Shown here one piece after another: positions 7,393 through 15,984 of a stretch of 64,000 bases of DNA. Origin of the DNA: Chitinophagaceae bacterium (lineage in GTDB: Bacteria > Bacteroidota > Bacteroidia > Chitinophagales > Chitinophagaceae); assembly GCA_016721725.1 (NCBI GenBank), contig JADKHN010000001.1:1054001-1118000 (forward strand), written 5' to 3'. The notes beneath the pieces were generated by a model. That model ran no database searches. It was not told where the DNA came from and saw only the letters and a list, made by a program, of their open reading frames with translations. The translations under genes were made by a program, and so were the position numbers. The stretch's first letter is position 1; each line of letters opens with the position of its first letter.

Positions 7393-10300
7393 ATGAGCAA
7401 GAAAAAATACTGGCAGAGTTTTGGAGAACTGAATCAAACCGAGCAGTTTCAACAAACTTCCCAAAATGAATTCAGGGAAGAGTTGCCACCCTTGTCGGAC
7501 CTTGATGACAAAGGCCTTCTGGATGCCAAAACTCCCCGCCGTGACTTTTTAAAATACCTGGGATTCAGTACGGCCGCCGCCGCGGTAGCCGCCAGTTGCG
7601 AAATGCCCGTACGTAAGGCCGTGCCTTACCTGCAAAGGCCCGATAACCTGATCCCCGGTGTTGCCAATTACTATGCTTCCACTTATGTTAATGGTGGTGA
7701 TGTTATTCCCGTAGTCGTTAAACAAAGGGATGGCCGTCCCATCAAAATAGAAGGTAACGAACTGTCTGCCATTACCAAAGGCGCTACCAGCGCACAGTCC
7801 CAGGCTTCCGTTCTCGACCTGTACGACAATACCCGTCTTCGTTATCCCATGCAAAAAGTGGGTAAGGAATTCAAGGAGGTGCCCGGCTTCGATGCCATGG
7901 ATAAACTCGTGGTCAACGCCATGGCCGGATTGGCCGGTAAGCCGGTGGTCGTGCTCACTTCAACCGTCAATTCCCCTTCAACATTACAGATCATCAGCGA
8001 ATTTGTCGCCAAGTTCCCGGGCAGCCGTCACGTACAATATGATGCGGTAAGCTATAGTGGGATGATCCAGGCCAACGAAGCCTGCTATGGCAAAAAAGCC
8101 ATTCCTTCCTATCATTTTGAGAATGCTAAGGTCATAGTGAGCCTGGGCGCCGATTTCCTGGGTACCTGGCTCAGTCCGACCGAATTCAGCAAACAATACG
8201 CCCAGAACCGCAAGGTCACCGGCGAAAAACCGGAGCTCAGCCGTCATTTCCAGTTCGAAAGCATGATGAGCCTGACCGGCAGCAATGCGGATGACCGTTA
8301 TACACACAAACCCTCCCAAACCGGGGCTGTTGCCCTGGCCTTACTGGCCAAACTGGGACAAGGAGCCGGAGCCTCTGGTCTTAAAGACGAAAGATTATTG
8401 AAAGGCATTGATGCCGCCGCTGCGGCACTCCTCGCCAATAAGGGCAATGCCCTCGTGGTTTGCGGCAGCAATGACGTGAATGTACAGGTAGTGGTGAACG
8501 CCATCAACGAGGCGATCGGCGCTAACGGCAAGACCATCAACTGGGCCGTGACCTCCAACTATCGTAACGGAGTGGACGCTGACATGGAAAAGCTGATCGC
8601 TGAAATGTCGGCGGGTACCATCGGCGCGGTCCTCATCAATGGCGTCAACCCGGTTTATACCTATGCCGACAAGAAGAAATTCACCGATGTCCTGGGCAAA
8701 GTGGTGAGCATCTCCTTCAACGGTACCATGGATGAGACCACGGAACTCTGCAATTACGTGATCCCCGCCCACCACTGGCTCGAAAGCTGGGGCGACGCGG
8801 AACCCAAGACCGGCTATTACAGCTTCATGCAGCCGACGATCAATCCCTTGTTCAAGACCAGGGCCTTCCAAACCTCCCTGTTGAAATGGAGTGCAAGCAC
8901 CACACCGGATTACGAAACCTACTTCAAGAATTACTGGACCACCAAACTCACCAGCGGCGATTTATATAATAAAGCCTTGCAGGATGGTATCGTGGAACCC
9001 GCTACCATGCCCCTGGGCACAGCGGCGTTCAATGGTGCGACTTTGACCGATGCAACTGCCAAGATCACCGCGGTTCAATCGGGTGCGGTGGAACTGGTCA
9101 TCTACGAGAAAGTTTCCATCGGCAATGGCAGCCAGTCCAATAACCCCTGGTTACAGGAGTTGCCCGATCCCGTTACGAAAGTGACCTGGGATAACTACGC
9201 GATGATGAGCCCGGCCATGGCCAAGAGCCTGCTGGGTCTTGACGTGATGAACCAGGAGTACGGCAACCAGAGCAATTACGAGGTCCACCCCGAAAAACCG
9301 GTGGTGAAGATCACCGTGAATAAAAAGTCAATTGAACTTCCCGTCATCATCATCCCGGGTATGCATGCCGATGTGGTGGCCGTAGCTGTTGGTTACGGAA
9401 GGGAAAGCAATGATGTAAATAAAACATCGGAGTTCATCGGTCGTTCCGCCAAAGGCGCCGGCCAGAATGTTTACCCGATGGTAGGGTTCGACGGCAGCAA
9501 CCGGTATTCGGCAATTGCCACGGTTGAAAAGACCGGCAAGACCTATCCGCTGGCCCAGACCCAGGTGCATGGCTTCACCGAAAGCCGCCCGGTCATTTAT
9601 GAGACCAACCTGAAAAGCTATAGCGCCAATCCGGAGGCTTTATTTGAAGAACTCAACGAGGAAAGGAAGAATATCATGGTGGAAGGCGCCAAGGATTTTG
9701 TGAAGGACGGCACCATCTATCCCGATTATGAAAAGCCCGGCATCAAGTGGGGCATGAGCATCGACCTCAATACCTGTACCGGTTGCAGCGCCTGCGTGGT
9801 GGCTTGTACAGCGGAAAATAACGTCAGTGTGGTGGGTAAGATGCAAGTCCAGCGTGCACACGAAATGCACTGGCTGCGCATCGACCGCTATTTTACCGGC
9901 GACCTGGCCAACCCCGATGTGGTGTTCCAGCCCATGCTCTGCCAGCATTGCGATAACGCGCCCTGCGAGAACGTTTGTCCGGTGGCCGCCACCAACCACA
10001 GCAGCGAAGGCCTTAACCAGATGACCTATAACCGCTGTATCGGTACAAGATATTGCGCCAACAACTGTCCGTTTAAAGTACGCCGTTTCAACTGGCTCGA
10101 TTATACCGGAGCCGACAGCTTCCCGGATAACCAGCAGGAAATGATCGGTACCTATATGGACGAATCCGTGTTGCAGATGAACGACGACCTCACCCGCATG
10201 GTGCTGAACCCGGATGTGACGGTCCGTTCTCGCGGTGTGATCGAAAAATGTTCTTTCTGCGTACAGCGTCTGCAGGAAAGCAAGCTGAACGCCAAGAAGG

Positions 10301-10575
10301 CCGGAGATCCTACCCTGGTGCGCAACGTGAAAGTGGCCTGTATGCAGGCTTGTCCTACCAGCGCCATCAGCTTCGGTAACGTGAACGACAAGGAGAGCGA
10401 TGTTTATAAGATCAGGAACGTGGAGCAGAAGCACCGGGCTTTCTACGTACTGGAGCAACTGCACGTACTGCCGAATGTGAACTACCTGGCCAAGGTGAGG
10501 AATACCGACCGGGAGATCGGCGTGATGGAAGAGAAAGCGGGTGAAGCCAAGCATGAGGTGAAAACACACGCATAA
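7393..10575 (+). CDS. actB: Alternative complex III iron-sulfur/molybdopterin-fold subunit
   Basis: 1060 residues, the largest ACIII subunit. Residues 1-70 hold a Tat motif (TPRRDFLKYLG, Arg49-Arg50) followed by AAAAVAASC, a lipobox-like Cys69. The middle (about 80-730) has the fold of molybdopterin oxidoreductases, which in this family carries no molybdenum cofactor. The C-terminal part (about 785-1010) carries ferredoxin-like cysteine sets: CTGCSACVVAC, CQHCDNAPCENVCP, CIGTRYCANNCP and CSFCVQRL with ACMQACP. These match three [4Fe-4S] and one [3Fe-4S] cluster as known for ActB; cluster types are inferred. It passes electrons between the quinol site in ActC and the hemes. Confidence 0.95.
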   Translation: MSKKKYWQSFGELNQTEQFQQTSQNEFREELPPLSDLDDKGLLDAKTPRRDFLKYLGFSTAAAAVAASCEMPVRKAVPYLQRPDNLIPGVANYYASTYVNGGDVIPVVVKQRDGRPIKIEGNELSAITKGATSAQSQASVLDLYDNTRLRYPMQKVGKEFKEVPGFDAMDKLVVNAMAGLAGKPVVVLTSTVNSPSTLQIISEFVAKFPGSRHVQYDAVSYSGMIQANEACYGKKAIPSYHFENAKVIVSLGADFLGTWLSPTEFSKQYAQNRKVTGEKPELSRHFQFESMMSLTGSNADDRYTHKPSQTGAVALALLAKLGQGAGASGLKDERLLKGIDAAAAALLANKGNALVVCGSNDVNVQVVVNAINEAIGANGKTINWAVTSNYRNGVDADMEKLIAEMSAGTIGAVLINGVNPVYTYADKKKFTDVLGKVVSISFNGTMDETTELCNYVIPAHHWLESWGDAEPKTGYYSFMQPTINPLFKTRAFQTSLLKWSASTTPDYETYFKNYWTTKLTSGDLYNKALQDGIVEPATMPLGTAAFNGATLTDATAKITAVQSGAVELVIYEKVSIGNGSQSNNPWLQELPDPVTKVTWDNYAMMSPAMAKSLLGLDVMNQEYGNQSNYEVHPEKPVVKITVNKKSIELPVIIIPGMHADVVAVAVGYGRESNDVNKTSEFIGRSAKGAGQNVYPMVGFDGSNRYSAIATVEKTGKTYPLAQTQVHGFTESRPVIYETNLKSYSANPEALFEELNEERKNIMVEGAKDFVKDGTIYPDYEKPGIKWGMSIDLNTCTGCSACVVACTAENNVSVVGKMQVQRAHEMHWLRIDRYFTGDLANPDVVFQPMLCQHCDNAPCENVCPVAATNHSSEGLNQMTYNRCIGTRYCANNCPFKVRRFNWLDYTGADSFPDNQQEMIGTYMDESVLQMNDDLTRMVLNPDVTVRSRGVIEKCSFCVQRLQESKLNAKKAGDPTLVRNVKVACMQACPTSAISFGNVNDKESDVYKIRNVEQKHRAFYVLEQLHVLPNVNYLAKVRNTDREIGVMEEKAGEAKHEVKTHA

Positions 10576-10649
10576 TAAAAAGAAGGATAAAGCATACAAT
10601 AATAAAACAGCTAACCGCTGACAACAAAAGGCCAAAAGCTAATTAAGAT

Positions 10650-12101
10650 ATGTCATTACTCAAATACGAATCGCAAATCAGGGAACCGCTGGTAGATGGT
10701 AACAAGGATTATCACCAGGTCACGGAAGACATCATCCGCCCTATTGAGATGAAGCCGAGCAGGCTCTGGTACATCGGGTTTTCCATCAGTGTCGCCTTAT
10801 TGCTCTTTGGTGTGTACAGTATTTACCGTGAGGTTACATATGGTATCGGGCAATGGAACCTGAACAAGACCATCGGTTGGGGTTGGGACATCACCAACTT
10901 CGTATGGTGGATCGGTATCGGTCACGCCGGAACCCTGATCTCCGCGATCCTCCTGCTTTTCCGCCAGGGCTGGCGTACGGGGGTCAACCGCGCCGCCGAG
11001 GCCATGACCATCTTCGCCGTTATCTGCGCCGGCCAGTTCCCGATCTGGCACATGGGCCGTGTCTGGATGGCTTTCTTCGTACTTCCTTATCCCAACTCCC
11101 GCGGACCATTATGGGTGAACTTTAACTCACCGCTGCTTTGGGACGTATTCGCGATATCCACTTATTTCACCGTTTCCCTGTTGTTCTGGTATTCAGGTCT
11201 TTTACCTGATCTGGCCACCGTACGTGACCGGGCCAAGACCAAGTTCAGGAAGATGTTCTACGGCGTAGCCTCCTTTGGCTGGAGCGGTAGCACCAAGCAC
11301 TGGCAGCGTCACGAATCACTGGCCCTGGTACTGGCAGGTTTGAGTACGCCGCTGGTATTGTCGGTTCACACCATCGTATCCTTCGACTTCGCCACTTCGG
11401 TCGTACCGGGCTGGCATACCACCATCTTCCCGCCTTATTTCGTTGCGGGTGCCATCTTCAGCGGTTTCGCCATGGTGCAGACGCTGATGATCGTGGTGCG
11501 GAAGGTCCTCAATCTACAAGACTATATCACCATCGGCCACATCGAGGCCATGAATAAGATCATCGTTCTCACGGGTAGTATCGTGGGTTGCGCCTATCTC
11601 ACCGAGCTGTTCATCGCCTGGTACGGACAAAATCCTTACGAGTGGTACGCTTTCAAAGAGAACCGCGCCAACCTGTTCAGTCCGTATGGCTGGAGCTACT
11701 ACCTGATGATGTTCTGTAACGTGGTTTCCCCGCAGTTGTTCTGGAGCCGCAAGCTCAGGAGGAATATCACCGTCACCTTCTTCATGAGCATCATCGTGAA
11801 CATCGGGATGTGGTTCGAGCGTTTTGTGATCATCGTTACTTCCGTGTACCGTGATTACCTGCCTTCTTCCTGGAGTACGTATTACAGTCCGAGTATCTGG
11901 GAGATCGGTTTCTACCTCGGTACCTTCGGTTTGTTCTTCACCTGCTTCTTCCTCTTTGGTAAATACTTCCCGGTCATCGCCGTGGCGGAGATCAAAGCGA
12001 TCCTGAAGACCAGTGGGGAGAATTACAAAGTGAAGATGACCGACCTGGAAAAGGCGGATGCAGAGAAGTTCTATGTGGAGGAAGTGGAGCACGCCCATTA
12101 A
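10650..12101 (+). CDS. actC: Alternative complex III quinol-oxidising NrfD/PsrC-like membrane subunit
   Basis: 483 residues with about ten hydrophobic helices; NrfD/PsrC family. In ACIII this subunit binds menaquinol and lies under ActB in the membrane. Visible family features include the tryptophan-rich loops (GWGWDITNFVWWIGIGHAGT), the GQFPIWHMGR segment and SVHTIVSFDFA. It is 74 bp after actB and is followed by an 87-bp spacer holding a GC-rich repeat. Assignment is supported by position between actB and actD as well as by sequence. Confidence 0.95.
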   Translation: MSLLKYESQIREPLVDGNKDYHQVTEDIIRPIEMKPSRLWYIGFSISVALLLFGVYSIYREVTYGIGQWNLNKTIGWGWDITNFVWWIGIGHAGTLISAILLLFRQGWRTGVNRAAEAMTIFAVICAGQFPIWHMGRVWMAFFVLPYPNSRGPLWVNFNSPLLWDVFAISTYFTVSLLFWYSGLLPDLATVRDRAKTKFRKMFYGVASFGWSGSTKHWQRHESLALVLAGLSTPLVLSVHTIVSFDFATSVVPGWHTTIFPPYFVAGAIFSGFAMVQTLMIVVRKVLNLQDYITIGHIEAMNKIIVLTGSIVGCAYLTELFIAWYGQNPYEWYAFKENRANLFSPYGWSYYLMMFCNVVSPQLFWSRKLRRNITVTFFMSIIVNIGMWFERFVIIVTSVYRDYLPSSWSTYYSPSIWEIGFYLGTFGLFFTCFFLFGKYFPVIAVAEIKAILKTSGENYKVKMTDLEKADAEKFYVEEVEHAH

Positions 12102-12130
12102 CCCCCTCCGCCCCCTGAAGGGGGTACTGG
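12102..12130. repeat. Short C-rich repeat inside the act operon
   Basis: CCCCCTCCGCCCCCTGAAGG directly follows the actC stop codon; nearly the same sequence follows the korB stop at 46102-46128. CCCCCT/AGGGGG can pair. The rest of the spacer (12131-12188) is AT-rich with no feature. It belongs to the family of GC-rich post-stop repeats seen at 4091, 36981 and 37101. Confidence 0.6.
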
Positions 12131-12188
12131 GAGTACTTGATTTGTTGGAGTTTTTTGATTTTGACTTTTAACTTTTGAATTATATCTT

Positions 12189-12779
12189 ATGGCTGGAGGA
12201 ATTAAAAAATTTGTTGTGGGTTGTTTCGACGACGAGAAAGTGCTCTTTCCCGCGGTGAAGAACGTGCGTAAGGCCGGGTACAAGATACACGATGTGTATA
12301 CGCCCTTTCCCGTGCATGGACTGGACCACGCGATCGGCATCCGCGAAACAAGTCTGCATACCGCAGGTTTCATCTACGCGATCACCGGAACCACTACCGC
12401 GCTGACCTTTATCAGCTGGGTTTTCACCAAGGATTGGCCGCTGAACATCGGGGGTAAGCCGCACTTCGCCTTACCCGCCTGGATACCCATCACGTTCGAA
12501 TTGACGGTATTGTTCTCGGCGGTAGGTATGGTGCTCACGTTCTGTTATCTCTGCCAGCTGGCGCCCTTCGTCAAGAAGCATCATTTCCACGCCAGGGCCA
12601 CCGATGACCTGTTTGTCATGGCCATCGAGTGTACCGACAAGACCAATGACGCCGAAGTACAGGCCTTCCTGCAACAGGCAGGTGCCACCGAAGTGAATGT
12701 ACAGAATGCCGAGACCGGATGGTGGATCGGCCGGTACGACCGCGAACAGAAATTGTACAAGGAAGAAAAAGGGTACTAA
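12189..12779 (+). CDS. actD: Alternative complex III subunit D (DUF3341)
   Basis: 196 residues. The N-terminal soluble domain (VGCFDDEKVLFPAVKNVRKA ... VHGLDHAIGIRETSLH) and two membrane helices (FIYAITGTTTALTFISWVF and FELTVLFSAVGMVLTFCYL) fit DUF3341/ActD. In known ACIII structures ActD is a peripheral two-helix subunit without cofactors. Position between actC and actE agrees. Confidence 0.93.
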   Translation: MAGGIKKFVVGCFDDEKVLFPAVKNVRKAGYKIHDVYTPFPVHGLDHAIGIRETSLHTAGFIYAITGTTTALTFISWVFTKDWPLNIGGKPHFALPAWIPITFELTVLFSAVGMVLTFCYLCQLAPFVKKHHFHARATDDLFVMAIECTDKTNDAEVQAFLQQAGATEVNVQNAETGWWIGRYDREQKLYKEEKGY

Positions 12780-12849
12780 GTCATATTGGTTTTCCGGATA
12801 AGCGGAGCCAGCAAGAAAGGATCGATAATTATTTAATGATAATTGATAA

Positions 12850-13503
12850 ATGAAAAGAATTACTTTATTCACGGCCATCCTGGTTACCATGATCATGGTA
12901 ACGATAAGCAGTTGCGGAAGCAAGCGTAACCCCGGCAGGATCTATATGCCCGATATGGCCTATAGTCGCGCCTACGAGACCTATGCCTTACGCGACTCCA
13001 ACATCTTTACTTCCGATCCGGCCGACCTGGGGCATAAGATCTTTTACAACAACCAGCCGGTGAACGGGACCATTCAACGGGGAGAATTATTCCCCTACAC
13101 CCTGCCTAACGACAGTATCGGTTATAAGATGAGCGCCCAGGTTCTTAATCCATTAGGTCCCTGGACTAAAGCGGATAGTCTGGAAGCGGGTCGTTTGTAC
13201 AATATCAATTGTGCCATTTGCCATGGCGCCACCGGCGTGGCCAATGGTCCTTTATCAGCCAAGATCGGCGCCATCGCCAACCTGACCCTTCCTCTTTATG
13301 TGAGCATGGCGGACGGTACGATGTTCCATTCCATAACCTATGGCAAGAACAATATGGGTAGTTACGCTTCTCAGCTGGACAGGAAACAGCGCTGGATGGT
13401 GATCAAATACATCCGGTCCCTGCAACCAAAGGCCGGTGCGGCCACTACGGCAGCATCAGCTACTGCAGTAACAGACAGCGCGGCGGCGAAGAAAACGAAA
13501 TAA
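12850..13503 (+). CDS. actE: Alternative complex III monoheme cytochrome c lipoprotein
   Basis: 217 residues. A lipoprotein signal (MVTISSC, Cys22) is followed by one cytochrome c domain with CAICH in the middle and methionine-rich segments after it that can supply the sixth ligand. The C-terminus is a low-complexity Ala/Thr tail. As ActE it would pass electrons from ActA to the oxidase or a soluble carrier. Because ActA already carries an extra monoheme domain, this operon has two monoheme modules. Confidence 0.93.
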   Translation: MKRITLFTAILVTMIMVTISSCGSKRNPGRIYMPDMAYSRAYETYALRDSNIFTSDPADLGHKIFYNNQPVNGTIQRGELFPYTLPNDSIGYKMSAQVLNPLGPWTKADSLEAGRLYNINCAICHGATGVANGPLSAKIGAIANLTLPLYVSMADGTMFHSITYGKNNMGSYASQLDRKQRWMVIKYIRSLQPKAGAATTAASATAVTDSAAAKKTK

Positions 13504-13580
13504 TGTTGACCTAATAATATTAATCAAGTCGGGGTGCTCCGGTTATGGCCTGGTCCCGATTCACAAAAAATAACGTTTAG

Positions 13581-14837
13581 ATGAACCATCAATTTCAATT
13601 ACCGGGCAGTTACAAAAAGTGGACGTATGGACTGATTGGCGCCGGTGTGATCGCTTTGTTGTATGGCTTTATTGCACTTCATCCCTTTGAGCAGGCGGGT
13701 CATGGTCATGGCAATGCGTCCAGCACCCGTTTCTGGGCTGTGCTCTTGCAGAACAGCGTGTTCTGGTTGCTGGTGGTGAATGCGGCCATGTTCTTTTTAT
13801 GCGTGACCACAATGGCCATGGGTGGCTGGCAGGTTGCCTTAAGGCGTGTGCCTGAGGCCATTTCCAGTGTGGTTCCCATCCTGGGGGTCATCACCTTTGC
13901 CATCTTGATGGCCATTGTTTGGGGCGGTCGTACCGATATCTATCACTGGCTGGATAAGGAGGCGGTGGCCAAGGATGCGATACTGAATGGTAAAAAAGGA
14001 TTCCTCAACCCGATATTCTTCTCCGTGTGGTCCTTCCTCACCATCTTCGGCTGGTGGGCGCTGGGAAGGAAAATGCGTTCCCTGAGTCTGAAAAGCGACC
14101 AGAACGGACCGATGGATTATGAGACCGGAAAGAAATGGATCTGGACGAATACGGTTTACGCTTCTTTGTTCGCGGTCGTATTTACCCTTACGGTAGCTTC
14201 CACCATTCCCTGGCTCTGGCTCATGAGCATCGACGCTCATTGGTACAGCACCATGTACAGCTGGTACACATTCGCCAGCACTTTTGTTTCGGGCATGTCA
14301 TTGATCGCCCTGTTCATCATCTATCTCAAGAACCGCGGTCAGCTGGAATATGTGACCGATGAGCATCTGCACGATATCGGTAAGTTCATGTTCGCCTTTT
14401 CGGTATTCTGGACCTATCTCTGGTTCTCCCAATACATGCTGATCTGGTACAGTAACCAGCCGGAAGAAACGAAATACTTCATCGAAAGGATCGGGACTGC
14501 TGAAAAAGCGGGGCCGTTCAAAGGGATCTTCTTCTTCAATGTGATCGTCAACTTCCTTTGCCCGCTGCTGATCCTCATGAAGAAAGGCTCCAAGCGTAAC
14601 TGGACCGTGGTCACGTTCATGGCCGTACTCATCATCCTGGGGCACTGGATCGATTTCTACCAGATGGTGATGCCGGGCACTTTGCATGAAAAAGCGGAAT
14701 TGATGCCTTTCGAATTCGGTATCGCCTGTCTTTTCATCGGACTGATCATGTGGGGAGCAGGTCAATACCTGGGCAAGCATTCCTTACTGGCCAAGAATCA
14801 TCCTTTCCTGAAAGAAAGTATGATACACCATACTTAA
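13581..14837 (+). CDS. actF: Alternative complex III membrane subunit F
   Basis: 418 residues with about ten membrane helices; related to ActC but without a quinol site in solved complexes. Start is the ATG at 13581; the first helix is YGLIGAGVIALLYGFIAL. Long periplasmic loop with FIERIGTAEKAGPFKG. It completes the actABCDEF set and is followed 65 bp later by cytochrome oxidase subunit II, an order known in Bacteroidota ACIII-oxidase supercomplex operons. Confidence 0.93.
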   Translation: MNHQFQLPGSYKKWTYGLIGAGVIALLYGFIALHPFEQAGHGHGNASSTRFWAVLLQNSVFWLLVVNAAMFFLCVTTMAMGGWQVALRRVPEAISSVVPILGVITFAILMAIVWGGRTDIYHWLDKEAVAKDAILNGKKGFLNPIFFSVWSFLTIFGWWALGRKMRSLSLKSDQNGPMDYETGKKWIWTNTVYASLFAVVFTLTVASTIPWLWLMSIDAHWYSTMYSWYTFASTFVSGMSLIALFIIYLKNRGQLEYVTDEHLHDIGKFMFAFSVFWTYLWFSQYMLIWYSNQPEETKYFIERIGTAEKAGPFKGIFFFNVIVNFLCPLLILMKKGSKRNWTVVTFMAVLIILGHWIDFYQMVMPGTLHEKAELMPFEFGIACLFIGLIMWGAGQYLGKHSLLAKNHPFLKESMIHHT

Positions 14838-14902
14838 GGGATCGTCCAACAACAGGCTGAATCGTATTATAGAACAATATTTACAGAAAATAACTTTGAA
14901 TC

Positions 14903-15955
14903 ATGAAGGAGTTTTTAATGGTCGCTCTAGGTGTTTTGATCTTCGTTGTGATCTTCCAGATCGCGAAAGCCAGCGAATACGTGAGCGTATTGAAAGGCGA
15001 GGAAAAGACACGCAAGCAGAATAACCGGATCAACGCATTCATCCTGCTGGGATTTTTAGTGGTGGGTCTGTTTGGCGCCTGGTATTGCAACGAATTGTAT
15101 TACGGGAAGACCCTGTTTCCCCAGGGTTCCGCCTCTGTGGAAGGAGAAAAGATCGATGAAATGATGCTGATCACCATCGCCGTTACCGGCCTCGTATTCG
15201 TGATCACACAGGTCTTGTTGTTCTGGTTCGCCTATAAATACCAGGAAAGCGATAACCGCAAGGCTTTTTATTTTGCACACAGCACCAAACTGGAATTGAT
15301 CTGGACCACCATCCCGGCCATTGTACTGGCGGTCCTGGTGGTATTCGGTCTCCGTGTTTGGTTCAAGATGACCGGTGACGCACCTAAAGATGCGATCGTG
15401 GTTGAAGTGACGGGTCACCAGTTCGGATGGGAATACCGTTACCCGGGAGCCGATAAAGTGCTGGGTAAGAAAGACTATAAATTGACCACTACCACCAACA
15501 GCCTTGGTGTGGATTTCAACGATCCGGCCAGTCTGGATGATATTCACGTCAGTACCACCATGCACATTCCCGTTGGCGTACCGATTAAAATGGTGATCAA
15601 TGCCCAGGATGTGATCCATGATGTGGGTTTATCTCATTTCAGGATCAAGATGGATGCCGTTCCGGGCATTCCTACCACCCAATGGTTCACGCCTAAGATC
15701 ACTACGGCGGATATGCGCGCAAAGACCGGCAATCCCAATTTCACCTATGAGATCAGTTGCGACCAGATGTGCGGCGCGGGTCACTTCTCCATGCGGGGTG
15801 TGATCATTGTGGAGACCATGGAAGAATACCGCAAATGGCTTGCAGAGCAAAAACCGGAATACTTCACCGTGTTCCCCGACAAAGCGCCCAAACCCATCAT
15901 AACGGATACCGTAGCAGTGAAGCAAACCGCCCAATTGCTGCCGGCAAAAAAATAA
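14903..15955 (+). CDS. ctaC: Cytochrome c oxidase subunit II
   Basis: 350 residues. The C-terminal cupredoxin domain binds CuA: His in AQDVIHDVGL and the set CDQMCGAGHFSM (Cys, Cys, His, Met). The usual Glu between the cysteines is Gln; that residue acts through its backbone carbonyl, so the site should work. The aromatic electron-entry motif is GHQFGWEYRYPG. Instead of two helices, four hydrophobic segments precede the domain (about 4-20, 46-63, 88-110, 133-150). There is no cytochrome c domain at the C-terminus, so it is aa3- rather than caa3-like in that respect. Confidence 0.95.
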   Translation: MKEFLMVALGVLIFVVIFQIAKASEYVSVLKGEEKTRKQNNRINAFILLGFLVVGLFGAWYCNELYYGKTLFPQGSASVEGEKIDEMMLITIAVTGLVFVITQVLLFWFAYKYQESDNRKAFYFAHSTKLELIWTTIPAIVLAVLVVFGLRVWFKMTGDAPKDAIVVEVTGHQFGWEYRYPGADKVLGKKDYKLTTTTNSLGVDFNDPASLDDIHVSTTMHIPVGVPIKMVINAQDVIHDVGLSHFRIKMDAVPGIPTTQWFTPKITTADMRAKTGNPNFTYEISCDQMCGAGHFSMRGVIIVETMEEYRKWLAEQKPEYFTVFPDKAPKPIITDTVAVKQTAQLLPAKK

Positions 15956-15984
15956 TTAAAAGGAATTAGTATAAAAATCAGAAT

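Noticed and set aside
9640..10635. 331-residue open frame antisense to actB
   Set aside because: It has no recognisable domain, is His/Val-rich as expected from the complement of cysteine- and asparagine-rich coding DNA, and actB is certain on the other strand.
14891..14898. TAACTTTG as an internal promoter before ctaC
   Set aside because: It lies 5 bp before the start codon, so the transcript would begin at or after the ATG, and no -33 element is present.
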